From assembly GCA_026393275.1 (NCBI GenBank), contig JAPLAM010000059.1:1-35454 (forward strand): DNA of 35,454 nucleotides, written 5' to 3'. A program made the translations under genes and the position numbers. The notes beneath the pieces were generated by a model. The model was not told the origin of the DNA. It searched no databases and saw only the letters and a program-made list of their open reading frames with translations. This document shows, one piece after another, positions 1 to 9,530 of the stretch. The stretch's first letter is position 1. The number at the start of each line of letters is the position of its first letter. The stretch is from Arthrobacter sp. (GTDB lineage: Bacteria; Actinomycetota; Actinomycetes; Actinomycetales; Micrococcaceae).

Positions 1-10
1 CGCGGACGTA

Positions 11-16
11 TAGCCT
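11..16 (+). promoter_or_regulatory. -10 box of mshD, leaderless geometry
   Basis: TAGCCT lies exactly six bases before the ATG at 23, so transcription would start at or next to the start codon. No ribosome-binding site is present between them. The -35 region is outside the window. Confidence 0.6.
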
Positions 17-22
17 TGCACC

Positions 23-1060
23 ATGAGTCCCGCGCATCCGGAGAATTGGCCCGTACTCACCCTGCAGGGAGCTGTCGACGAACAGCTGCTGCGGGACGTC
101 AAATCCCTTGTGGCCGCCGCCGAGGAGTCCGACGGCAACCCGCCGCTCTCGGAGCAGACCCTCGTGACGCTCCGCGCCGCGGAAGCCGGCCCGCACACCG
201 TGCTGGCCATGGCCCTCTACTCCCCCGACTATTCCGGCGACGACGCCGGTCGTGATGCTGCGGACCACGCCGCCGCCCTGCGACCCGCGGGCTCCCCGGC
301 GCCGGCCCGGGCCCGGGGCAACGACCTGGCGGGTTTCGCCGTCGTCGTCGAAGAACCGGACGGTACCGGGGTGCTGGAGGTGGCAGTCCATCCGAGCTAC
401 CGCAACCAGGGGGTCGCTGACCGGCTGGTCGGCGAGCTGCAGAAGGTGCGCGGCTTCGCGGGCCTCAAGGCGTGGTCGCACGGCAACCACGAGGCCGCCG
501 CGGACCTGGCCGCCCGCTACGGCTATGCCCCGGTCCGCGAACTGTGGAAGATGCGGCTCGCCACGGCGGCCTCGGAGCTGCCCGACGCCGCCCTGCCGGA
601 GGGCTTCTCGCTGCGCAGCTTCGCGCCCGGCGCCGATGAGGAGGCGTGGCTGGCCGTCAACCGGGCCGCGTTCGCCCACCACCCGGAACAAGGCAACATG
701 AGCCGCGCCGACCTGGACGCCCGCATGGCCGAGCCGTGGTTTGACCCGGCCGGCTTCCTGCTCGCGGTCGACGCCGCGGGCCGGATCCTCGGCTTCCACT
801 GGACCAAGGTGCACCCCCGGCACGGCGAACACCCGGCGATCGGCGAGGTGTACGTCGTCGGTGTCGACCCCGAGGCGCAGGGCACCGGCCTGGGCAAGGC
901 CCTGACCGTCGCCGGCATCCAGTACCTGCAGCAGCAGGGCCTGCACGCCGTGATGCTGTACGTCGACGCCGACAACATCCCCGCCGTCGCCCTCTACCGG
1001 CGGCTCGGCTTTTCGCGCTGGGACGTGGACGTCATGTACGCGCCGGTCGAAGGACAGTAG
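23..1060 (+). CDS. mshD: Mycothiol synthase (MshD)
   Basis: This enzyme transfers acetyl from acetyl-CoA to Cys-GlcN-Ins, the last step in making mycothiol, the main low-molecular-weight thiol of actinobacteria. The 345-residue protein has the family's two tandem GNAT domains. The N-terminal one includes HPSYRNQGVADRL at about residues 123-135. The C-terminal one has the better acetyl-CoA loop, VDPEAQGTGLGKAL at 281-294, followed by the NIPAVALYRRLGF segment to residue 330. Length is slightly above the roughly 310 usual because of an Ala/Arg-rich insert near residues 75-100. The ATG at 23 is preferred because a TAGCCT -10 box sits six bases upstream. ppk follows after 103 bp on the same strand but has its own candidate promoter and ribosome-binding site. 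Confidence 0.95.
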   Translation: MSPAHPENWPVLTLQGAVDEQLLRDVKSLVAAAEESDGNPPLSEQTLVTLRAAEAGPHTVLAMALYSPDYSGDDAGRDAADHAAALRPAGSPAPARARGNDLAGFAVVVEEPDGTGVLEVAVHPSYRNQGVADRLVGELQKVRGFAGLKAWSHGNHEAAADLAARYGYAPVRELWKMRLATAASELPDAALPEGFSLRSFAPGADEEAWLAVNRAAFAHHPEQGNMSRADLDARMAEPWFDPAGFLLAVDAAGRILGFHWTKVHPRHGEHPAIGEVYVVGVDPEAQGTGLGKALTVAGIQYLQQQGLHAVMLYVDADNIPAVALYRRLGFSRWDVDVMYAPVEGQ

Positions 1061-1124
1061 TCGGACCGGCCGCCGGATGCCCGGCGACGGGCGGAATCCG
1101 GGCTCGTCCGGCCCCGATTGCTTG

Positions 1125-1130
1125 TAAGGT
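1125..1130 (+). promoter_or_regulatory. Candidate -10 box for ppk
   Basis: TAAGGT in the mshD-ppk gap would start a transcript near 1137 with a leader of about 27 bases carrying the AGGAG at 1154-1158. No convincing -35 is visible, so this is tentative. Confidence 0.35.
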
Positions 1131-1163
1131 TGAGGCTAAATCGCGCCAGCATTAGGAGAGACC

Positions 1164-3428
1164 ATGCAACGGGAATCTGCCGGGACGGCCACGTCTGGAG
1201 CCGCTACCCAGGGCAAGGCTGCGCGTCCGGCGCGTGCCCAGTTCGGGTCCTCCGAGGTGCCGGCCTCGCGCGCCACACAGGACCGGATCGACATCCCCGA
1301 GTTCGCTCCCAACCTGGAACCGGAAGGCGACATCAGCCCCGACCGTTTCCTGGACCGGGAACTGAGCTGGCTGGCCTTCAACGCGCGCGTCCTGGAACTG
1401 GCCGAAGATCCCGACCTCTACCTGCTGGAACGCGTCAGCTTCCTGTCCATCTTCGCCTCCAACCTGGACGAGTTCTTCATGGTCCGCGTCGCCGGGCTGA
1501 AGCGCCGCATCGCCACCGGCCTGGCCGTCCCCTCCCCCGCCGGCCTGAGCCCCATGCAGGTCCTGGAGCAGATCGGCGAGGAGGCCCACCGGCTCCAGCA
1601 GCGCCACGCCCGCGTCTACGCGGAACAGATCCGCCCGGCGCTGGCCTACGAACACATCCACCTGATGCACTGGGAAGAGCTTGACGAGCAGGCCAAGGAC
1701 CAGCTCAGCGCCATGTTCGCCGAGAAGGTGTTCCCGATCCTGACGCCGCTGGCCGTCGATCCCGCCCACCCGTTCCCATACATCTCCGGTCTGTCGCTGA
1801 ACCTCGCCGTGGTGGTCCGCAACCCGGTCAGCGACAAGGAGCTCTTCGCCCGCCTCAAGGTCCCGGACCAGCTGCCGCGGCTGATCTCCATCGACGGCCC
1901 GCGCGCCGGCTCCGTGCCCGGCAGGGTGGCGCGGTTCATCGCGCTTGAGGAAGTCATCGCCGTCCACCTGGACCAGCTGTTTGCCGGCATGGAGGTGCTG
2001 GAGCACCACACCTTCCGCGTCACCCGCAACGAGGACGTCGAGGTCGAAGAGGACGACGCCGAGAACCTGCTGCAGGCGCTGGAAAAGGAACTGCTGCGCC
2101 GCCGCTTCGGCCCGCCGGTGCGGCTCGAGGTCACCAACGACATCAACCCCAACATCCGGGCGCTGCTGATCCGTGAGCTGGGCGTGGAGGAATCCGAGGT
2201 CTACTCCGTCCCCGCCCCGCTGGACCTGCGCGGACTCTCGGTCATCGCCGGGATCGACAGGGCGGACCTGCACTACCCCAAGCACGTCCCGCACACCTCC
2301 CGCTACCTGAACGAGTCGGAGACCGCGAAGCCGGCCAACGTCTTCGCGGCCATGCGCCGTCGCGACATCCTCCTGCACCACCCCTACGATTCCTTCTCCA
2401 CTTCCGTGCAGGCCTTCCTCGAGCAGGCAGCCGCGGACCCGAAGGTGCAGGCCATCAAACAGACCCTGTACCGCACCAGCGGCGACTCGCCCATTGTCGA
2501 TGCCTTGATCGACGCCGCCGAAGCGGGCAAGCAGGTGCTCGCCCTGGTGGAGATCAAGGCCCGCTTCGACGAGCAGGCCAACATCTCCTGGGCCCGGAAA
2601 CTGGAGCAGGCCGGCGTGCACGTGGTGTACGGGATCGTAGGCCTGAAGACCCACTGCAAGCTCTCCCTCGTGGTCCGCCAGGAAGTGGACGGCCTGCGCC
2701 GCTACTGCCATATCGGCACCGGCAACTACCACCCGCGCACCGCCCGCTACTACGAGGATCTCGGCCTGCTGACAGCAAATGAGCAGGTGGGCGAGGACCT
2801 GTCCAAGCTCTTCAACCAGCTTTCCGGCTACGCCCCGAAGTCCACCTTCAAGCGGCTGCTGGTTGCCCCGCGGTCCGTGCGTTCCGGGCTGATCGACCGG
2901 ATCGAAACCGAAATCCGCAACGCCCGGGCCGGGATCCCCGCCCGCGTCCAGATCAAGGTGAACTCGATGGTGGATGAAGCCATCATCGACTCCCTCTACC
3001 GCGCTTCGCAGGCCGGGGTGCCGGTGGACATCATTGTCCGCGGGATCTGTTCGCTGCGCCCCGGCGTGCCAGGTCTCAGCGAGAACATCACGGTCCGTTC
3101 CGTCCTGGGCCGCTTCCTGGAACACTCCCGCGTGTTCGCCTTCGCCAACGCCGGCGAGCCGGTGGTCTACATCGGTTCGGCGGACATGATGCACCGGAAC
3201 CTGGACCGCCGGGTGGAGGCCCTCGTGCAGCTCCGCAGCGGGGACGACACCTCGTATGTGCTGGACTTGCTGCGCCGGTACATGGATTCGCGCACCGCCA
3301 GCTGGCATCTGGACAATAGCGGCGATTGGATTCGTCACCACCTCGCGGAGGACGGCACCTCGTTGCTGGACATCCAGTCATGGCTGCTCGCGTCCCGTTC
3401 GCGGCAGCGCTCGGCGAGCCTGCGCTAG
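1164..3428 (+). CDS. ppk: Polyphosphate kinase (PPK1 family)
   Basis: The enzyme reversibly transfers the gamma-phosphate of ATP to a growing polyphosphate chain. The 754-residue protein has the PPK1 layout: N-terminal domain (starting [21 protein letters not shown]), head domain, then two phospholipase-D-like catalytic domains. The autophosphorylated histidine lies in HIGTGNYHP (His516) and the second active-site histidine in [10 protein letters not shown] (His654); both align with the E. coli catalytic pair. An N-terminal extension of about 45 low-complexity residues precedes the core. The start has AGGAG six bases upstream. The following Nudix gene begins about 12 bases after the stop, so the two are probably co-transcribed. 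Actinobacterial copies are often annotated as RNA degradosome polyphosphate kinase. Confidence 0.96.
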   Translation: MQRESAGTATSGAATQGKAARPARAQFGSSEVPASRATQDRIDIPEFAPNLEPEGDISPDRFLDRELSWLAFNARVLELAEDPDLYLLERVSFLSIFASNLDEFFMVRVAGLKRRIATGLAVPSPAGLSPMQVLEQIGEEAHRLQQRHARVYAEQIRPALAYEHIHLMHWEELDEQAKDQLSAMFAEKVFPILTPLAVDPAHPFPYISGLSLNLAVVVRNPVSDKELFARLKVPDQLPRLISIDGPRAGSVPGRVARFIALEEVIAVHLDQLFAGMEVLEHHTFRVTRNEDVEVEEDDAENLLQALEKELLRRRFGPPVRLEVTNDINPNIRALLIRELGVEESEVYSVPAPLDLRGLSVIAGIDRADLHYPKHVPHTSRYLNESETAKPANVFAAMRRRDILLHHPYDSFSTSVQAFLEQAAADPKVQAIKQTLYRTSGDSPIVDALIDAAEAGKQVLALVEIKARFDEQANISWARKLEQAGVHVVYGIVGLKTHCKLSLVVRQEVDGLRRYCHIGTGNYHPRTARYYEDLGLLTANEQVGEDLSKLFNQLSGYAPKSTFKRLLVAPRSVRSGLIDRIETEIRNARAGIPARVQIKVNSMVDEAIIDSLYRASQAGVPVDIIVRGICSLRPGVPGLSENITVRSVLGRFLEHSRVFAFANAGEPVVYIGSADMMHRNLDRRVEALVQLRSGDDTSYVLDLLRRYMDSRTASWHLDNSGDWIRHHLAEDGTSLLDIQSWLLASRSRQRSASLR

Positions 3429-3439
3429 GGCCGCCGGTT

Positions 3440-4405
3440 GTGAGTAGCGATTCCCTGGTCGCGGACCAGACGGACCATCCCGGCGAGGCGATTGCGGTCG
3501 TGGCGGCGGGCGCCCTGCCGTGGCGCGTCAACAAGGACGAACTTGAGGTCCTGCTGATCCACCGTCCCCGGTATGACGACTGGTCCTGGCCCAAGGGCAA
3601 AATCGACCCGGGCGAGACGGTGCCCGAGTGCGCGGCCCGGGAGGTCGAGGAGGAGATAGGCCTCAGGGCACCCCTCGGCATCCCGCTGCCGCCCATCCAC
3701 TACCACGTGCAGGCGGGCCTGAAGGTGGTGCACTACTGGGCTGTCGACGTCGACGGCGCCCCGCTCCACCCGGACGGCAAGGAGGTGGACAGCGTCTTGT
3801 GGTGTTCGCCGGAGAAGGCGGCCGGCCTCCTGAGCAACCCCGGCGACCGTGTCCCGCTGGAGCACCTCGTCGCCGCCCATTCCCGCGGTGAACTGGCAGC
3901 GTGGCCGTTGCTGGTCATCCGCCACGCGAAGGCCAAGCCGCGCTCGTCCTGGTCCAAGGCCGAGGGCGACCGGCCGCTGGCCGCCACCGGAACCCGCCAG
4001 GCCCAGGCCGTGGGGCGCCTGTTGCAGGCGTGGAAGCCCTCGCGGCTGGTGACCAGCCCGTGGCTTCGCTGTGTGGCCACGGTCGCGCCGTACGCCAAGG
4101 CCGTCGACGCCAAGGTGAAACTGGACGATTCCCTGACCGAGCACCGGCATGGCCGGACCCCGCACAAAGCCGCGAACCTCGTCGAGGCCCTCATCGACAA
4201 GGAACGCGCCGTGGCCCTGTGCACGCATCGTCCCGTCCTGCCTACAGTCTTTGCGCAGCTGGGCAAGCACATGAACGCCCGGCTGCGGGCGCAGCTGCCG
4301 TCCGCCGACCCCTATCTCTCACCCGGCGAAATTCTGGTCTGCCACGTTTCACGTGCCAAGGGCAAGATCGTCGCCGTCGAGCAGTTCCGGCCCTTCGACG
4401 ACTAA
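3440..4405 (+). CDS. MutT1-type Nudix hydrolase fused to a histidine phosphatase
   Basis: The 321-residue protein joins two hydrolases. An N-terminal Nudix domain carries the full signature (Gly53, Glu59, then REVEEEIG at 67-74). A C-terminal histidine-phosphatase domain has the catalytic LLVIRHAK (His162) and a second conserved histidine in CTHRPVL (263). This is the architecture of mycobacterial MutT1, which turns 8-oxo-(d)GTP to the diphosphate and then the monophosphate, and can hydrolyse diadenosine polyphosphates. The GTG at 3440 is chosen; an in-frame ATG at 3326 would overlap the end of ppk by 103 bases and add residues without domain homology. Its position behind ppk suggests a link between polyphosphate and nucleotide-pool sanitation, which is inference. 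Confidence 0.88.
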   Translation: MSSDSLVADQTDHPGEAIAVVAAGALPWRVNKDELEVLLIHRPRYDDWSWPKGKIDPGETVPECAAREVEEEIGLRAPLGIPLPPIHYHVQAGLKVVHYWAVDVDGAPLHPDGKEVDSVLWCSPEKAAGLLSNPGDRVPLEHLVAAHSRGELAAWPLLVIRHAKAKPRSSWSKAEGDRPLAATGTRQAQAVGRLLQAWKPSRLVTSPWLRCVATVAPYAKAVDAKVKLDDSLTEHRHGRTPHKAANLVEALIDKERAVALCTHRPVLPTVFAQLGKHMNARLRAQLPSADPYLSPGEILVCHVSRAKGKIVAVEQFRPFDD

Positions 4406-4454
4406 GGGCATGACCCGGAGGGTCGTTGAGTGCGGCGCGGCGGGCAGTTCTCAG

Positions 4455-4460
4455 TAGACT
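4455..4460 (+). promoter_or_regulatory. -10 box of thyA, leaderless geometry
   Basis: TAGACT ends six bases before the GTG at 4467. No Shine-Dalgarno sequence precedes that GTG, so a leaderless transcript for the thyA-folA operon is likely. Confidence 0.6.
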
Positions 4461-4466
4461 GGGTGC

Positions 4467-5266
<800 letters not shown>

Positions 5267-5270
<4 letters not shown>

Positions 5271-5860
5271 GCAACGAACCCAGCCATCCCATCGAACCGG
5301 TCGATTTCACCGAAGAGCTCCGCGGCGCCCTCACCGGCCTCGGGTTGTTGTGGGCGCAGACCAACACGGGCGTGATCGGCCTGGCCGGGTCCATGCCCTG
5401 GCACCTGCCCGAAGACATGGCGCACTTCAGCCGGCTCACGGCCGGGCACCCCGTCGTCATGGGCCGCAAGACCTGGGATTCGTTCCCGGACAAGTACCGG
5501 CCTCTCCCCGGCCGGACGAACATCGTCATCACCCGGCAGGAAGGCTGGGCCGGGACGCCGGAGGCGGAAGGCGCCGTCGCTGTCCGGTCACTCGATGACG
5601 CCCTGCTGGAATCCCAGTTCGCGCCGGGCCAGGAGATGGTCTGGATCATCGGCGGCGGCGAGATCTTTACGCAGTCCCTCGACCTCGCCGACGTCGCCGT
5701 TGTCACCACCATCGACACCACCACGGAAGGCGACACGTTCGCGCCGGAACTCGGTTACGACTGGACCGCGGAGGCCAGCCTGCCGGCCGACGGCTGGCTG
5801 ACTGCTGCGAACGGCACCCGCTACCGCGTCACGCTGTGGCGCCGGACGGAGGGCAAATAA
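5267..5860 (+). CDS. folA: Dihydrofolate reductase
   Basis: The enzyme reduces dihydrofolate to tetrahydrofolate with NADPH. The 197-residue protein carries [15 protein letters not shown] (37-51), with the catalytic acid at Asp50, then [12 protein letters not shown] (63-74) and the IGGGEIF nucleotide-binding loop. It is longer than the typical 160 residues because of an N-terminal tail of about 25 residues before the first strand ([13 protein letters not shown]). The first beta strand begins GLLWAQ instead of the more usual ISLIAA, a variation also known in actinobacterial enzymes. The start overlaps the thyA stop by four bases, and the stop codon overlaps the ATG of the following small gene. 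Confidence 0.95.
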
Positions 5861-6078
5861 TGCTGCGGAAACCTGAGACCCTGTTTGTCCTCGGCTACAT
5901 GCTGCTGCCCCTGCTGGCGTTGCTGTCCGCGATCGTGGGACTGACCATGATCCTCGGCGGCAACAAAATCGCCGGCGCGGTGGTCCTCGTCGTCGTCACC
6001 CAGGTCTTCGCCTTCGGGGCGGTATTCGCGCTGCGACGGCGCAAGAGCGCGCTGCTGGCAGAGTCCGACGGCAAGTAG
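5860..6078 (+). CDS. Small two-helix membrane protein downstream of folA
   Basis: A 72-residue protein of unknown function. Its ATG overlaps the folA stop (TAATG), so it is very probably translated with the thyA-folA operon; a GTG at 5836 inside folA is a less likely start. Two hydrophobic segments (about residues 9-32 and 38-58) are separated by a short GGNK turn, and the C-terminus is basic (RRRKS), which suggests both ends lie in the cytoplasm. Nothing catalytic is visible. Close linkage to folate genes is not enough to assign a role. Confidence 0.8.
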   Translation: MLRKPETLFVLGYMLLPLLALLSAIVGLTMILGGNKIAGAVVLVVVTQVFAFGAVFALRRRKSALLAESDGK

Positions 6079-6134
6079 CGGCCCGCCCCGCCGGCCCGTG
6101 ACGTAACCGACTGCGGGCCCGCCGCCGCAAAGTC

Positions 6135-6140
6135 TAAACT
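6135..6140 (+). promoter_or_regulatory. -10 box of asd, leaderless geometry
   Basis: TAAACT ends six bases before the ATG at 6147, and no ribosome-binding site is present. This gives the same geometry as thyA and mshD. Confidence 0.6.
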
Positions 6141-6146
6141 GGCCCA

Positions 6147-7289
6147 ATGACTACAGCAGCTACCCCGTCCGTCGGACTGGTCGGTTGGCGTGGCATGGTC
6201 GGCTCCGTCCTGATGCAGCGCATGCAGGACGAGGGCGACTTCGCCAACATCAACCCCGTCTTCTTCTCCACCTCGAACGCCGGAGGTGCCGCCCCGGATA
6301 TTGCCGGCGCGGCGGCAGGCGCTGCCGGCAAGCTGGAGGACGCGTTCGACGTCGAGACCCTCGCGAAGCTGCCGATCATTGTCACCGCGCAGGGCGGCGA
6401 CTACACCAAGCAGGTCCACGGCGAGCTGCGCAGCCGCGGCTGGGACGGCCTGTGGATCGATGCCGCCTCCACCCTCCGGATGAGCGACGACTCGATCATC
6501 GTGCTGGATCCGATCAACCGCGATGTCATCGACGCCGGCCTCGCCGGCGGGGTGAAGGACTACATCGGCGGCAACTGCACGGTCTCCTGCATGCTGATGG
6601 GACTCGGCGGCCTGTTCAAGAACGGCCTGGTCGAGTGGGGCACCTCAATGACCTACCAGGCCGCGTCCGGCGGCGGCGCCCGGCACATGCGTGAACTGCT
6701 CAGCCAGTTCGGCACGCTCAACGCCGAGGTCAGCAGCGAACTGGACGACCCGGCGTCGGCCATTCTGGAGATCGACCGCAAGGTCCTCGCCCACCAGCGC
6801 ACCGACATCGACGCCACCCAGTTCGGCGTGCCGCTGGCAGGCTCGCTAATCCCCTGGATCGACGCGGACCTCGGTAACGGCCAGTCCAAGGAAGAGTGGA
6901 AGGCCGGGGTGGAAACCAACAAGATCCTGGGCACCACCGGCGCGGACCGCGTCATCATGGACGGCCTGTGCGTCCGGATCGGCGCCATGCGCTCGCATTC
7001 CCAGGCGCTCACGCTCAAGCTCCGCGAGGACCTTTCCGTCGCCGAGATCGAGAAGCTGCTCGACGCGGACAACCAATGGGCCACCGTGGTGCCCAACACC
7101 AAGGAAGCCTCGATGGCGGACCTCACCCCGGTGGCGGCGTCCGGCACCCTGGACATTCCGGTGGGCCGGATCCGCAAGCTCGAAATGGGTCCGGAGTACA
7201 TCAGCGCTTTCACCGTGGGAGACCAGCTCCTGTGGGGCGCCGCGGAGCCGCTGCGCCGCATGCTCAACATCGCCACCGGCACGCTCTAG
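6147..7289 (+). CDS. asd: Aspartate-semialdehyde dehydrogenase
   Basis: Asd reduces aspartyl-phosphate to aspartate semialdehyde, the branch point to lysine/diaminopimelate, threonine and methionine. The 380-residue protein opens with [15 protein letters not shown] (NADP-binding glycine loop) and carries the catalytic cysteine in [11 protein letters not shown] (Cys144); the conserved histidine near the end of the catalytic domain is in [10 protein letters not shown]. It resembles the longer E. coli-type Asd, whereas many actinobacteria have a shorter form of about 340 residues. It is monocistronic. Its TAG stop shares bases with the stop of the convergent gene at 7286 (CTAG), and there is no room for a conventional terminator. 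Confidence 0.96.
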   Translation: MTTAATPSVGLVGWRGMVGSVLMQRMQDEGDFANINPVFFSTSNAGGAAPDIAGAAAGAAGKLEDAFDVETLAKLPIIVTAQGGDYTKQVHGELRSRGWDGLWIDAASTLRMSDDSIIVLDPINRDVIDAGLAGGVKDYIGGNCTVSCMLMGLGGLFKNGLVEWGTSMTYQAASGGGARHMRELLSQFGTLNAEVSSELDDPASAILEIDRKVLAHQRTDIDATQFGVPLAGSLIPWIDADLGNGQSKEEWKAGVETNKILGTTGADRVIMDGLCVRIGAMRSHSQALTLKLREDLSVAEIEKLLDADNQWATVVPNTKEASMADLTPVAASGTLDIPVGRIRKLEMGPEYISAFTVGDQLLWGAAEPLRRMLNIATGTL

Positions 7290-8410
7290 CGCAGCCAGGG
7301 AGCTTCGACCCCCAGAAACCGCCGGTATTTCGCGGCCTGCAGCTCAAAGGATTTCCGAGCCGCAGGCCGCAGCCCGTTAACGCCGTCGAAAGGCTCAGGC
7401 ACGACGGCGGCGCCGCGGCCGTTCCCGGGCCCGGCCCAGGTGCCGACCACCTGGCCGCCGGCCACGATGGTCTTCTTGAACACCCCGTTGCCGCCGGGGA
7501 CGATCTTGTCCGCGTGCTGCGCCGGCAGCACGATGGACCGGTCCGTGTAGCCCAGCAGGAACTCGTCGAATCCCGGCAGCGCCAGCACGGTGCGCTGGCG
7601 AGGCACGCCGTCGTCGAGCAGGGCCGCCGTCTCCGGCGAGAGCCAGTACCGCGACCCCTCGAATTCCAGTTCCGCCAGTTGCTCCCGCACTTCGGCCAGC
7701 GCCGCCCGGGTTTCCGTCAACGGAATTCCGGACCACCAGGCGAAGTCACGCTCCGTGGCGGGACCGTGGCTTCGGAGGTAGCGCAACAGCCACTCCGCAA
7801 TGCCTTCCTCGCGGTCCAGCCGCCGGGAGTCTTTGATCCAGTCGCCGAAGGCCACCACCAGTTGCTGGTTCCCGGCCAGCGGCCCCTGCACCAGCCACCC
7901 GCGCTGGCACAGTATGGACAGCAGATGGATGCCGCGCTGGCCCGCCGTGGACTGGCCGGCCTGTTCAAAGGTCTGGAACACCTCCGCCCGGCTGGCGGCC
8001 GCCCCGCCCGCGACCCGCACCAGCGCGGCCTCGGCTGCGCCGTCAACATCCGCGGCTGAGATGCCGAGTTCCCGGTGTCGCCCGGCCAGGGCCTTGATCA
8101 ACCGGCCCGAGGTGATGTCCAGGATCCACCGCAAGTCCTCCGGCGCGAGCAGGTGCAGGGTGCCGCGCATCGGCCACGAACGGACGATCTCACCGCGATC
8201 CAGGGCGGCCCGGACATCGGCGACCCGGGAGCCCGGGACGCGCTGCCCCACGGCCCACAGCGAGGCCTGCAGGTCCTGCGCCTGCAGGGCGGTCATCGAC
8301 CGGACGGCTCCGGGGGCGGAACCGAAACCGGGACCGGCGAGTCCTTGCGAGGCCAGGCGGAGCCGGCCCATCACGGCCCGGCTCAGCCGGGTACGCCTCA
8401 CTGCTGCCAT
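7286..8410 (-). CDS. AlkZ-like winged-helix protein (HTH_42 family), possible DNA glycosylase
   Basis: The 374-residue protein belongs to the winged-helix family that includes the DNA glycosylases AlkZ and E. coli YcaQ (AlkX). Near the N-terminus [12 protein letters not shown] contains Gln43-Ala-Gln45, matching the Q-x-Q/D motif that these enzymes use to open alkylated or crosslinked bases. Other recognisable blocks are [13 protein letters not shown], then a long helical middle, and [15 protein letters not shown] followed by [12 protein letters not shown]. Function is inferred from the family; many members are annotated only as winged-helix DNA-binding proteins. The ATG at 8410 follows a TAGGAT box by six bases. 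The stop overlaps the asd stop on the other strand. Confidence 0.85.
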   Translation of the reverse strand: MAAVRRTRLSRAVMGRLRLASQGLAGPGFGSAPGAVRSMTALQAQDLQASLWAVGQRVPGSRVADVRAALDRGEIVRSWPMRGTLHLLAPEDLRWILDITSGRLIKALAGRHRELGISAADVDGAAEAALVRVAGGAAASRAEVFQTFEQAGQSTAGQRGIHLLSILCQRGWLVQGPLAGNQQLVVAFGDWIKDSRRLDREEGIAEWLLRYLRSHGPATERDFAWWSGIPLTETRAALAEVREQLAELEFEGSRYWLSPETAALLDDGVPRQRTVLALPGFDEFLLGYTDRSIVLPAQHADKIVPGGNGVFKKTIVAGGQVVGTWAGPGNGRGAAVVPEPFDGVNGLRPAARKSFELQAAKYRRFLGVEAPWLR

Positions 8411-8416
8411 GGGAAC

Positions 8417-8422
8417 ATCCTA
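8417..8422 (-). promoter_or_regulatory. -10 box of the AlkZ-like gene, leaderless geometry
   Basis: On the minus strand TAGGAT is followed by six bases and the ATG at 8410. Together with TAAAGT at 8508-8513 on the plus strand it makes the 109-bp gap a divergent promoter region. Confidence 0.55.
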
Positions 8423-8507
8423 GGGCCGGCCCCGACCTGCCGGTCAGCTCCGGCACCTGCCCGGTCCGCGTCCGGGGCTCTCCCAGCCTGCGTCCAGCCG
8501 GGTTCCT

Positions 8508-8513
8508 TAAAGT
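8508..8513 (+). promoter_or_regulatory. -10 box of the 8520 membrane-protein gene, leaderless geometry
   Basis: TAAAGT ends six bases before the ATG at 8520. The earlier ATG at 8516 opens a frame that stops after five codons, so 8520 is the start. Confidence 0.55.
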
Positions 8514-8519
8514 GAATGA

Positions 8520-8996
8520 ATGACTTTGGGTGATGTGTGGCCGCGGCTGCGGCCCCTGTGCAGGAGGCTGGCCCTGCTGGGCTGGGTTTCCAGCGCGGCC
8601 GGGATGGCGGCCGGCCTTGCCGTCGCCATCGCCGGCGGCACCCGTCTTTCCCCCCTGATGGCGGCGTTCCAGACGTCGTCAGCGGTCTGCATGGCCGTCG
8701 CGATCGCCAGCTTCGTCATGGCGGCCACTCTCCAGCCGCGGCCCCCGGCACGGCGAGACGCCGAAATCGAGCTCGATCCCGCCGCGGAGTTCCCGGCCAC
8801 GGTGCAGAGTTTCCTGCTGGGCTCCGTGGTGCTGCTGGCCGGAGCGGTGGCCTTCGCCTGTGCCGGGCTTGTACTGCGCAGCGGCCCGAGCGCCCAGTCC
8901 GTCGCGTTCTGCCAGGTCTTCCTGCTAGGCGCGGCGGCTTCCGGCTTCACCTTCATGCTCTTCAGCAAGGTGGCCCCGCGCCGCGGCAAGAACTAG
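8520..8996 (+). CDS. Hypothetical four-helix membrane protein
   Basis: A 158-residue protein not recognised as any named family. Four hydrophobic segments are visible at about residues 17-39, 46-66, 96-117 and 128-147. A hydrophilic loop rich in Arg, Pro and Glu separates the second and third. Both termini are basic, which suggests they face the cytoplasm. The next gene downstream has the same length, a similar four-helix profile and the same first four residues (MTLG), so the two may be diverged paralogues or partners. Each has its own -10 box, so they need not be co-transcribed. Confidence 0.75.
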   Translation: MTLGDVWPRLRPLCRRLALLGWVSSAAGMAAGLAVAIAGGTRLSPLMAAFQTSSAVCMAVAIASFVMAATLQPRPPARRDAEIELDPAAEFPATVQSFLLGSVVLLAGAVAFACAGLVLRSGPSAQSVAFCQVFLLGAAASGFTFMLFSKVAPRRGKN

Positions 8997-9023
8997 GTTC
9001 GAAGCCCGCAACAGCAGGTCGGT

Positions 9024-9029
9024 TAGGCT
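9024..9029 (+). promoter_or_regulatory. -10 box of the 9036 membrane-protein gene, leaderless geometry
   Basis: TAGGCT ends six bases before the ATG at 9036. It lies in the 39-bp gap behind the preceding gene. Confidence 0.55.
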
Positions 9030-9035
9030 GGCCGG

Positions 9036-9521
9036 ATGACTTTGGGGAGTTTGCTGGCGGTATTGGGTAGGGGCCGGATTCTGTGGATGATGCTGGCGAG
9101 CCTCGCCGTGCTCGCCGGAACCGTTTCAATGGTCGGGGCTCTGCTCAGCCAGGCCAACAGTAAGGACTCGGAGCCGTATCTGGCCGGCGGGGTGATCGGC
9201 CTGGCCGGCGCCTATGCGGTGACCACCTTGGGCGCCCAGGCGGCGGGCACGCTGGGGGTCAGGGTCCGGCTGGTACGCGACTGGCGTGTGCACCCGCATC
9301 TGGTCCGGTTTCTAGTGTTGCTCGCCGCCCTGGGAGCGCTGGCGTCGGCGGCGGCGATGCTGACAGCGGCCACCGGCGTGCTCGGACCGCTGCGGCCCAC
9401 CAGTCTGGCCTCGGCTCTCTTCTACCCAACCATGGCCGCCCTTGGCTGGGCCCACGGCCTGGCCGCGGCGTCGGCGGCCAAACGCGGAACGCCCGCCCGG
9501 GCGCCCGCGCCTTCCCTGTAG
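9036..9521 (+). CDS. Hypothetical four-helix membrane protein
   Basis: A 161-residue integral membrane protein of unknown function. Hydrophobic stretches lie at about residues 15-38, 48-72, 87-107 and 117-148. Polar loops include QANSKDSEPY after the first helix and a basic RVRLVRDWRVHPH loop before the third. The tail is Lys/Arg/Pro/Ala-rich. It resembles the preceding 158-residue protein in size, topology and its MTLG start, but I see no clear residue-level alignment beyond that. It converges on murB with nine bases between the stop codons. Confidence 0.75.
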   Translation: MTLGSLLAVLGRGRILWMMLASLAVLAGTVSMVGALLSQANSKDSEPYLAGGVIGLAGAYAVTTLGAQAAGTLGVRVRLVRDWRVHPHLVRFLVLLAALGALASAAAMLTAATGVLGPLRPTSLASALFYPTMAALGWAHGLAAASAAKRGTPARAPAPSL

Positions 9522-9530
9522 TGCTCGACT

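Noticed and set aside
1152..3341. A 729-codon open frame antisense to ppk
   Set aside because: It mirrors ppk codon positions in high-GC DNA, has no recognisable domain, and lies wholly opposite a clear enzyme gene.
3326..3439. Longer start for the Nudix fusion
   Set aside because: It overlaps ppk by over 100 bases and adds residues outside the Nudix fold; GTG 3440 fits the gene boundary.
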